From positions 1 to 64,000 of the forward strand of contig NZ_BMPJ01000011.1 in the NCBI RefSeq assembly GCF_014647535.1: a stretch of 64,000 nt of DNA, in the 5' to 3' direction. The DNA is from Thermus composti. GTDB taxonomy: Bacteria > Deinococcota > Deinococci > Deinococcales > Thermaceae. The notes below the pieces were generated by a model. The model was not told where the DNA came from, did not search any database, and worked only from the letters and a program-made list of their open reading frames with translations. Shown here piece by piece: positions 9,735 through 15,724 of this stretch. Position 1 is the stretch's first letter. Every line of letters starts with the position of its first letter. Both the position numbers and the translations under genes were made by a program.

Positions 9735-10306
9735 TCCGCTACCTCCAGGGCCAGGTCCTGCGGAAGGAGGAAGGGGGGTTCCTCCTCCGGGTGGGGGGGG
9801 TGGGGTTCTGGGTGCAGGCCCCCGCACCCTTCCTAAAGACCTTGAAGGAGGGGGATGAGGTGGCGGTCCACACCCACCTCCAGCTCAAGGAGGAGGGCCT
9901 TTTCCTCTACGGCTTCCCCGAGGAGGCAAGCCTCAAGCTCTTTGAGCTCCTCCTCTCGGTGAGCGGGGTGGGCCCCAAGGTGGCCCTGGCCCTTCTCTCC
10001 GAACTTCCCCCCAAGCTTTTGGCCCGGGCCCTGGCGGAAGGGGACACGAAGCTCCTCGCCTCGGCCAGCGGTGTGGGCAGAAAGCTTGCGGAAAGGATCG
10101 CCCTGGAGCTCAAAGGCAAGGTCCCCGCAAGCCTCCTAAGCGGGGAGCAACCGGACAGCGCCGCCGCCGAGGAGGCCATCTTGGCCCTGGCCGCCCTCGG
10201 CTTCAAGGAGGCCCAGGCCCGGGCCGCGGTCCTGGACCTCCTGGCGCAAAACCCCAAGGCCAAGGCCCAGGACCTCATCAAGGAGGCCCTGAAGCGGCTC
10301 CGTTAA
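9731..10306 (+). CDS. ruvA: Holliday junction branch-migration protein RuvA
   Basis: This 191-residue protein has the RuvA three-domain layout: an N-terminal OB-fold (MIRYLQGQVLRKEEGGFLL), tandem helix-hairpin-helix motifs (LLSVSGVGPKVALALLS and ASASGVGRKLAERIALELKGK) and a C-terminal RuvB-contacting helical domain (EEAILALAALGFKEAQA). It binds four-way junctions as a tetramer and loads the RuvB motor. No ruvB or ruvC is adjacent. Translation is coupled to paaG by ATGA. The last 29 bp overlap the 3' end of the convergent histidine kinase gene. Confidence 0.95.
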   Translation: MIRYLQGQVLRKEEGGFLLRVGGVGFWVQAPAPFLKTLKEGDEVAVHTHLQLKEEGLFLYGFPEEASLKLFELLLSVSGVGPKVALALLSELPPKLLARALAEGDTKLLASASGVGRKLAERIALELKGKVPASLLSGEQPDSAAAEEAILALAALGFKEAQARAAVLDLLAQNPKAKAQDLIKEALKRLR

Positions 10307-11495
10307 GGGGAAGGACAAGCCGGACCCGAAGCCCCGAGGGCCGGTTGGGGAGGAGCTCCAGCCTCCCCCCATGGGCCTCGGCCACCTTCTTGGCCACGGA
10401 AAGCCCAAGCCCCTCCCCGGGCTTGGGCGAGGCCCGGAAGAAGGGCCTTCCCGCCGCCTTTAGGGCCTCCTCGGGCATGCCCGGCCCCTCGTCCTTCACC
10501 TCCAGAAGGAGGGTGTCTCCCTGCGTGGCTAGCCTCACCTCCACCCCCTTGCCTTCCCCGTGGAGGAGCGCGTTTCGGACGAGGTTCCGCAGGGCCTGGG
10601 CGAGGAGGAGGGGGTCGCCCTGGTAGGGGAGGGTTTCGGGCCCCTGGTAGGGCACCCCGAAGGCCCTGGCCTCCTCCCGGGCGAGGGCGGCGAGGTCCAA
10701 GGGCACGGGCGTCACCCGGCCTTCCCGCGCCAGGATGAGGAGGGCCTCCACCAGCCGCTTCATGCGGAGGAGTTCTTCCTTCGTGGCCTGAAGGGCCTCA
10801 CCCTCGGACAAGTAGCCCGCCTCCGCCGCCTCCAGCTGGGCCAGGGCGGCGGCCACCGGGGTCCTGAGCTCGTGGGCGGCGTCTTGGGTGAAGCGCTTTT
10901 CCCGCTCCACAAAAGCCTGTAGCCGCTCCAGCATGTGGTTGAAGGCCTCCGCCAAGGCCCTAAGCTCCCCCCCGCCCTCCGGGGCCACCCGCAGGGAGAG
11001 GTCCTGGGCCTCGGCCACCCGCCGGGCCACCTCTGTGAGGCGGGAAAGGGGCCTTAGGGCGGCCCCCGCCAGGCTTTGGGCCAGGAGGGCGAAGCCCAGG
11101 GTGAGGAGGGCCCCCACCCCAAAGAGGGCCAGGCGGAAGCGGCTTAGGGCCAAGGCGGCCCCGGGGTCGTACCGGGCCACGCTCAAGGTACCCCCGGGAA
11201 CAGACAACACCAAGACCCGCCACCCCTCCCGCCAGTAGCCCCCCGGGGGGAGGTCGGGGAGGTCGGGGAAGTTGGGGCTTTGCTGCCGGGCCTCCCCGCG
11301 GACCAGGCGGAAGGCGAACTCCCCTCTAGGGGGCCTCCGCCCCTGGGAAAGGGCCTCCACGTAGAAGAGGAGGGAGCGGTCCAGATCCGCCTCCACCAGG
11401 CGCTTAAAGGCCAGGTAGCTCAAGGACCCCTGGAAGAGGAGGGCGAGGCCGATGGCCAGGGCGAAGAAGAGGGCGAGGCGGGTTCTAAGGCTCAT
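10278..11495 (-). CDS. Sensor histidine kinase of a two-component system
   Basis: The 405-residue membrane kinase has an N-terminal membrane segment (about 8-30), a periplasmic domain of about 100 residues, a second membrane segment (about 125-150), HAMP, HisKA with phospho-acceptor His208 in AAHELRTP, and an HATPase domain with the N box (RNLVRNALLHG) and G boxes (DEGPGMPEE, GEGLGLSVAKK). ATG 11493-11495 was preferred over a TTG two codons upstream. It overlaps the response regulator gene by 11 nt, and its 3' end overlaps ruvA by 29 bp. The signal is unknown. The target promoters may be those carrying the direct-repeat box described at 12161-12183 and 12899-12921. Confidence 0.9.
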   Translation of the reverse strand: MSLRTRLALFFALAIGLALLFQGSLSYLAFKRLVEADLDRSLLFYVEALSQGRRPPRGEFAFRLVRGEARQQSPNFPDLPDLPPGGYWREGWRVLVLSVPGGTLSVARYDPGAALALSRFRLALFGVGALLTLGFALLAQSLAGAALRPLSRLTEVARRVAEAQDLSLRVAPEGGGELRALAEAFNHMLERLQAFVEREKRFTQDAAHELRTPVAAALAQLEAAEAGYLSEGEALQATKEELLRMKRLVEALLILAREGRVTPVPLDLAALAREEARAFGVPYQGPETLPYQGDPLLLAQALRNLVRNALLHGEGKGVEVRLATQGDTLLLEVKDEGPGMPEEALKAAGRPFFRASPKPGEGLGLSVAKKVAEAHGGRLELLPNRPSGLRVRLVLPLNGAASGPP

Positions 11496-12144
11496 TCCCA
11501 AGCCGGTACCCCCCAGGCACGGTGCGCACCACCTCAGGGGAAAGCTTCTGCCTCAGGTAGTGGACGTAGACCTTCACCGCCCCCACCTTCTCGGGGTCGC
11601 CGAAGACCTTCTCCGCCAGCGCCTCGGGGGAAAAGACCCGGCTCGGGTTCAGGGCGAAAAGCTCCAGGAGGGCGAACTCCTTCAAGGAAAGGTCCACCCG
11701 CCGCCCCTCCCAATAGGCCGCCCGCCCCGCCAGGTCCACCTCCAAGCGCCCGAGGCGCACCCGGCTTTCCTTCACCTCCGAAGCCCGGCGCAAAAGGGCC
11801 CGCGCCCGGGCGAGGAGCTCCTCCAGGTGGAAGGGCTTCACCAAATAATCGTCCCCCCCCAGGTCCAGGCCCAAGACCCGGTCCTCCAGGGCGTCCCGGG
11901 CGGTGAGGAAGAGGATGGGGCCCTTGTAGCCCGCTTCCCGCACCTCCTTGGCGAAGCGGAAGCCCCCGTCGGGGTCCAGGGGAAGCCGCACGTCCAAAAC
12001 CAGGAGGTCGGGCTCCAGCTCCAAGAAGGCCTCCCGGGCCTCCTCGAGGCTTTGCGCCCAGCGGACCCCCCACCCCTGGGCCCTGAGGGCCCCCAAAACC
12101 GCCCGGCCCAGGTGGGGCTCGTCCTCAAGAAGGAGCACCTGCAC
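11485..12144 (-). CDS. OmpR/PhoB-family response regulator
   Basis: The product is 219 residues from the GTG at 12142-12144. It has a receiver domain with the acidic pocket E7-D8, phospho-acceptor Asp51 (LLVLDVRLP), Thr in FLTARD and Lys in DDYLVKPF, then a winged-helix DNA-binding domain (about 125-219, ending RTVPGGYRLGNEP). GTG is chosen over an upstream in-frame codon because AATACT (12151-12156) sits 6 nt before it, indicating a leaderless message. The kinase gene overlaps its end. Directly upstream of its -10 lies an 11-bp-period direct repeat that looks like an autoregulatory PhoB-type box. Confidence 0.88.
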   Translation of the reverse strand: MQVLLLEDEPHLGRAVLGALRAQGWGVRWAQSLEEAREAFLELEPDLLVLDVRLPLDPDGGFRFAKEVREAGYKGPILFLTARDALEDRVLGLDLGGDDYLVKPFHLEELLARARALLRRASEVKESRVRLGRLEVDLAGRAAYWEGRRVDLSLKEFALLELFALNPSRVFSPEALAEKVFGDPEKVGAVKVYVHYLRQKLSPEVVRTVPGGYRLGNEP

Positions 12145-12150
12145 GCCCCC

Positions 12151-12183
12151 AGTATTCCCCAAGGCGGTTAGCCAGGGGTTATC
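12151..12183 (-). promoter_or_regulatory. Response-regulator promoter with 11-bp direct-repeat box
   Basis: On the minus strand the box at 12161-12183 reads as two 11-bp repeats, ATAACCCCTGG then CTAACCGCCTT. Four bases later comes AATACT (12151-12156), and the GTG start follows 6 nt after that. The box occupies the -35 position, as in class II activation by PhoB/OmpR-type regulators. The same 23-bp pattern (17 of 23 identical) with the same 4-nt spacing occurs at 12899-12921. The box also covers the last codons of the upstream MscS-like gene. Confidence 0.6.
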
Positions 12184-12890
12184 CCCTGGAGGAAGGCCAG
12201 CACCGGGTCCACCGCCTCCCGGGGGAGGTAGAGGGTGCCCTTAAGCCCACCGGGGCCCAGGGCGCTGGGCACGAAGCGGACCCCGGGGAACGCCTCTTCC
12301 AAAGCCCTCCAAGCCGCCTCCGAGGGCAGGGAGGCCTCGAGGCCCAAAACCTCCCCCTTAAAAACCGAGCTCCCCGCCAAGGCGGCGTTGGGCACCCAGA
12401 CCTCGCCCATAGGTCCCTGAAGGCAGACGTGGCTTAGGGTGATCTCCTGCACCTTCCCCTGGTGGGGCACGCCCCCCAGGTGGAACCGCACCCCCTCCCC
12501 CACCCGCACCGCCCCGCTGAAAAGGAGGAGGAAGCCGGAAAAGACGTTGGCCAGGGCAGTCTGGGCGGCAAGCCCCACCAAAGCCCCCACCACGGCCCCC
12601 CCGGCCAGGAGGGCCGTGGGCGGGTAGCCCAAAGCGGCGAGACCCAAGGCGGCCACCCCCAGGTACCCGAGGACCTCCAGGAGAAGCACCCCCGGCAAAA
12701 GCCCCTCCTGCCCCGCGGCCCGGAGAAGCCCCCGGCCGGTTTCCGCCAAGCGCCGCACCAGGAGGACCCCAGCCAGGGTGGCCCCCAGCGCCGCATAGGG
12801 GCGGAGCCAGGAAAACCCAAGCCCCTCCCACAAGGGAAGAAGCCCCAAAAGGAAAAGGAGCCCCAAACTGTAGGCCAGCCAATGCCCCAT
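12168..12890 (-). CDS. Small MscS-family mechanosensitive-channel-like protein
   Basis: This 240-residue membrane protein has about five hydrophobic segments. The one at about 95-125 (GGAVVGALVGLAAQTALANVF) is the glycine/alanine-rich pore helix of the MscS family. It is followed by a beta domain (GEGVRFHLGGVPHQGKVQEI) and a short cytoplasmic end. It is smaller than the full MscS protein at 14666-15724, lacking most of the large C-terminal vestibule. It is a second, divergent MscS-like gene within 3 kb. Upstream of its ATG (12888-12890) lies the direct-repeat box at 12899-12921, so it may share regulation with the two-component system. Its stop lies inside the response-regulator promoter box. 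Confidence 0.7.
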   Translation of the reverse strand: MGHWLAYSLGLLFLLGLLPLWEGLGFSWLRPYAALGATLAGVLLVRRLAETGRGLLRAAGQEGLLPGVLLLEVLGYLGVAALGLAALGYPPTALLAGGAVVGALVGLAAQTALANVFSGFLLLFSGAVRVGEGVRFHLGGVPHQGKVQEITLSHVCLQGPMGEVWVPNAALAGSSVFKGEVLGLEASLPSEAAWRALEEAFPGVRFVPSALGPGGLKGTLYLPREAVDPVLAFLQGITPG

Positions 12891-12898
12891 GAACCCAA

Positions 12899-12931
12899 GT
12901 TAACGCTCGGCTAACCGCCCGCTCCTACCCT
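12899..12931 (+). promoter_or_regulatory. Direct-repeat box and -10 of the apbE-remnant locus
   Basis: GTTAACGCTCGGCTAACCGCC begins at 12899; its two 11-bp units are TTAACGCTCGG and CTAACCGCCCG. It is followed after 4 nt by TACCCT (12926-12931), and the ATG at 12939 is 7 nt further. The layout is the same as at the response-regulator promoter. The box sits between the divergent MscS-like and apbE-remnant genes. Confidence 0.55.
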
Positions 12932-12938
12932 TTAGGCC

Positions 12939-13396
12939 ATGGGCCGGCATGGAGCCAGATGGGAAGGGGTTTTGGGAAGCTTCCTGGAGGTCCAGGTGGA
13001 GGCCCCCTTTCTTCACAGGGAGCGGGTCTTCCGGGCGGTGCTTGAGGAGGTGGCCCGCCTCGAGGGGGTCTTCAGCCGCCACCGGGAAAGCGAGCTCACC
13101 CGCCTCCTTGGCCAAGGAGGCGGCAGGCCAAGCCCGGAGATGCGGGAGGTCCTGACCCTCGCCCTTAAGCTCCAGGAGGCCACGGGAGGCGCCTTCCATC
13201 CCGACCCCCGGCACGGGCGGGACACCCCGGGCATCTGGAAGCTTTTCCTGGACCTCTCCGCGGCCTTCCTGGCCCTGGTGAGCCTCACCGGGCTTCTCCT
13301 CGGGTGACCCTGCCCCGGACCCGCAAGGCCGCCCTCCTCACCTTGGCCCTCGGGGGCTTGGGGTTTTTGCTCCTCGCCCTCTGGGCCGCCCGCTAG
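12939..13396 (+). pseudogene. ApbE N-terminus joined to a PepSY-type membrane C-terminus, broken
   Basis: The first frame (12939-13307, 122 residues) begins like an FAD:protein FMN transferase: GSFLEVQVEA, then LEGVFSRHRESELTRL and LKLQEATGGAFHPD match the start of ApbE. After about residue 95 it changes abruptly to TPGIWKLFLDLSAAFLALVSLTGLLLG, which resembles the membrane helix of PepSY-associated proteins. A TGA ends this frame at 13305-13307, but the overlapping frame starting with GTG at 13304 continues 30 residues of the same character (a basic RTRKAA segment, then a second membrane helix) to a TAG at 13394-13396. I read this as a deletion that fused two neighbouring genes plus a frameshift. 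A genuine pair of small coupled genes is less likely. The ApbE catalytic domain is missing. Confidence 0.6.
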
Positions 13397-13881
13397 CCCA
13401 GATCGTCCAGGGCCTCCCGGAAGCCCCGGGGGGCCGCCAGATACCCCCCTTCGGCCACGGCCAGGGGGAAGAGGCGCTCCAAGGAACCTTCCAGAAAGAC
13501 CACCCGGCGCCCCGAAAAAAGCCTCACCCCTTCCGGCGTAGCCGCCTCTAGCCCCCGGGGGAAAAAGGCCAAGAACCCTTCCCTTGGGGCCTCCTCCCCC
13601 TGGTCCAGGAAGAGGGCTTTGGGCTCCAAAAAGCCCAGGAAGCGGGCCCGGTTCACCTCCCGCCTTAGGGCCTGGAGGGCCTTGGGGCTTGGGGCCCCTT
13701 GGAAGAGAAGGAGGTCGGCCTCGTGGGAAAACCCCACCAGGCTATAGGCCCGGAGGAACCCCTCCTTGGCCTGCCAGCGGGCGAGGAGGGCGGCGAAGTC
13801 CTCTTTAAGGTGCTCCTGGAGCTCGGCCTCGAGGCGGCGGAACTCGGGCAGGAGGCGGAAGAGGCTTAAGGACCAGAACAC
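13393..13881 (-). CDS. Short chlorite-dismutase-family-like protein encoded next to hemQ
   Basis: The 162-residue product starts with GTG 3 nt after the hemQ stop, so it is translationally coupled to hemQ. It resembles the first half of HemQ: YSLVGFSHEADLLLF corresponds to YQVVTHKADLLFL, the following helix ends NRARFLGFLEP, and EGFLAFFPRGLEA corresponds to GGYVCFYPMNKRR. It ends shortly after that point and lacks the region with the proximal heme histidine. It may be a truncated paralogue or a non-heme partner of HemQ. The family assignment is from motif resemblance by eye and should be treated as tentative. Confidence 0.5.
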   Translation of the reverse strand: MFWSLSLFRLLPEFRRLEAELQEHLKEDFAALLARWQAKEGFLRAYSLVGFSHEADLLLFQGAPSPKALQALRREVNRARFLGFLEPKALFLDQGEEAPREGFLAFFPRGLEAATPEGVRLFSGRRVVFLEGSLERLFPLAVAEGGYLAAPRGFREALDDLG

Positions 13882-13884
13882 CCT

Positions 13885-14637
13885 TCAGTCTACCCCCAGG
13901 AAGCGGGCGAGGGCCTCTTGGGAGAGGTACTTCCCCACATAGAAGGGCCCAAACTCGCCGAAGCGGGCCGAGACCTCGTCAAAGCGCATCTCGTAGACGA
14001 TCTTCTTGAACTGGATGGGGTCCTCGCTGAAGAGGTCCACCCCCCACTCCCAGTCGTCCAGGCCCTGGGCCCCGCTGATCACCTGGAGGACCTTCCCCTG
14101 GTACTTCCTCCCCGTCTCCCCGTGGGCCTTCATCAGCTGGGCCCTTTCCTTGGCGGGGAGCATGTACCAGTTGTCCTGGCCCTGGCGGCGCTTGTTCATG
14201 GGGTAGAAGCAGACGTACCCCCCCTTGGGCACTTTGGGGGTGAGGCGGGGCTTCACGTAGGGGCTTTCGGGGTCCAGGGGGCCCGTCTGGCTTCCCAGCT
14301 CCACCACGGAGTAAAAGCCGTAGGCCGGGCGCAAGAAGCGGGCGAAGGCGCTCTTGTTGAGGGCCTCCTCCACCTCCAAGAGGGCGTCCAGGCTCTCCCG
14401 GAGGTTCAGGAAGAGGAGGTCCGCCTTGTGGGTGACCACCTGGTACACCCCAAAAGCGCCTTTCCCCTCGGCCTCCACCCGCTCCCAGGCGGAAAGGAGG
14501 CCCTTTAGCTCCTCCCAGGCCTCCCGCCGGGCCTCCTTGGGGGCGGAAAGCCACCCGGGGAAGTCCAAAAAGCGGAAATCGTGGAGGATGTGCCAGCCCT
14601 CGAGGGTGAAGGTAGGCTCGGGAACATGCCTCTCCAT
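13885..14637 (-). CDS. hemQ: Coproheme decarboxylase (HemQ)
   Basis: This 250-residue dimeric alpha-beta barrel protein of the chlorite-dismutase superfamily converts coproheme III to heme b in the coproporphyrin-dependent pathway. The radical-forming tyrosine is Tyr145 in CFYPMNKRR and the proximal heme ligand is His172 in MKAHGETGRK, the positions expected for HemQ. True chlorite dismutases carry a distal arginine; that context is not obvious here. The gene is preceded by TATCAT at 14644-14649, 6 nt before the ATG, indicating a leaderless message. It is followed by a short homologue-like gene. Confidence 0.9.
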   Translation of the reverse strand: MERHVPEPTFTLEGWHILHDFRFLDFPGWLSAPKEARREAWEELKGLLSAWERVEAEGKGAFGVYQVVTHKADLLFLNLRESLDALLEVEEALNKSAFARFLRPAYGFYSVVELGSQTGPLDPESPYVKPRLTPKVPKGGYVCFYPMNKRRQGQDNWYMLPAKERAQLMKAHGETGRKYQGKVLQVISGAQGLDDWEWGVDLFSEDPIQFKKIVYEMRFDEVSARFGEFGPFYVGKYLSQEALARFLGVD

Positions 14638-14643
14638 GCCCCC

Positions 14644-14659
14644 ATGATACCGGTATAGT
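14644..14659. promoter_or_regulatory. Back-to-back -10 elements of hemQ and mscS with a shared palindrome
   Basis: TATCAT for hemQ (minus, 14644-14649) and TATAGT for mscS (plus, 14654-14659) face away from each other across the perfect palindrome ATACCGGTAT (14647-14656). Both are 6 nt from their start codons. RNA polymerase cannot occupy both at once. Confidence 0.55.
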
Positions 14660-14665
14660 AGCGGT

Positions 14666-15724
14666 ATGGCCCTGGTTCATGTAGCGCTGGTTCTGGTCCT
14701 GGTGGCCCTTTTGGGGCGCTACGGGGGCTGGCTTTTCGCCCGGCTGGCCCAGGCAGTCCCGGGCGCCCGGAATGACCTTTTCTTCCGCCTTCTGGGCTAC
14801 GCCTGGTGGGCCCTTTTGGTCCTGGCGGGGGCCTCCTACCTGGTCCACGCCCTCGGCCTCCCCTACGAGCCCTTCCGCTCCTGGGGGGAAGGCCTGGTGC
14901 GCTGGGCCGGGGCCAAGGGGGTGGCGGCCTTGGGGGTTCTGGCCCTCACCTACCTGGCCTACCGCCTCACCCCCCTCCTTCTGGGGTGGCTTCCTCCCCC
15001 GGAGGAAGGGGAGCTCACCCGCGAGGTGGTGCGCCGCAAGACCCTAAGGACCGTGGGGGAGTCGGCCCTTAAGGTGGTGGTCCTGGTCCTGGGAGGGCTT
15101 TTCTTCCTCTCCAACCTGGGCCTCAACGTGGCCGCCCTCCTGGCGGGGGCCGGGGTGGCGGGGCTTGCCGTGAGCTTCGCCGCCCAGAACCTGATCCGCG
15201 ACTTCATCAACGGCTTTTTCATCCTCCTGGAGGACCAGTACGGGGTGGGGGACATCGTCCAGATCGGGGGGGTGGGGGGGCAGGTGGAGCGCTTCAACCT
15301 CCGCCTCACGGTGCTTAGGGACCTGGAGGGGCGGGTTCACTTCATCCCCAACTCCGAGGTGCGCCAGGTCACCGTCCTCACCCAGGAGTGGAGCCGGGCG
15401 GTGGTGGATGTGAGGGTGGCCTACAAGGAAGACGTGGACCGGGTCCTCGAGGTCTTCCGGGACGAGGCGGACCGGCTCTACCAGGACCCCGAGTGGCAGG
15501 AGCGCTTCACCGCTCCCCCCGAGGTCCTGGGGGTGCAGGACCTGGTGGACTCCGCCGTGGTCATCCGGGTCCTCTTCAGCACCAAGCCCGGCCAACAGTG
15601 GGCGGTGGCCCGGGAGTTCCGCCGCCGCATCAAGAAGCGCCTGGACCAGGAGGGGATGGAGATCCCCTTCCCCCACCGGACCCTTTACTTCGGCGAACCC
15701 CTTAAGGTGAAGCAGGAGGGCTAA
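14666..15724 (+). CDS. mscS: MscS-family small-conductance mechanosensitive channel
   Basis: The 352-residue protein has three N-terminal hydrophobic segments, a Gly/Ala pore helix at about 155-185 (ALLAGAGVAGLAVSFAAQNLI), the conserved cytoplasmic start RDFINGFFILLEDQYGVGDIVQIGGV, the middle beta domain (HFIPNSEV) and a C-terminal vestibule ending EIPFPHRTLYFGEP. This is the complete MscS/YggB architecture. It releases solutes on hypo-osmotic shock. The start ATG lies 6 nt after TATAGT (leaderless). The next gene begins directly after the stop, so the channel and the coiled-coil protein are cotranslated. Confidence 0.93.
   Translation: MALVHVALVLVLVALLGRYGGWLFARLAQAVPGARNDLFFRLLGYAWWALLVLAGASYLVHALGLPYEPFRSWGEGLVRWAGAKGVAALGVLALTYLAYRLTPLLLGWLPPPEEGELTREVVRRKTLRTVGESALKVVVLVLGGLFFLSNLGLNVAALLAGAGVAGLAVSFAAQNLIRDFINGFFILLEDQYGVGDIVQIGGVGGQVERFNLRLTVLRDLEGRVHFIPNSEVRQVTVLTQEWSRAVVDVRVAYKEDVDRVLEVFRDEADRLYQDPEWQERFTAPPEVLGVQDLVDSAVVIRVLFSTKPGQQWAVAREFRRRIKKRLDQEGMEIPFPHRTLYFGEPLKVKQEG

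Noticed and set aside
12882-12930. Chromosome origin or DnaA boxes in the TTAAC repeats
   Set aside because: The repeats have an 11-bp period and sit at a promoter; no TTATCCACA-like DnaA box is seen.
13885-14637. Chlorite dismutase activity for hemQ
   Set aside because: The Tyr145/His172 set and the absence of any chlorate reduction genes support coproheme decarboxylase.
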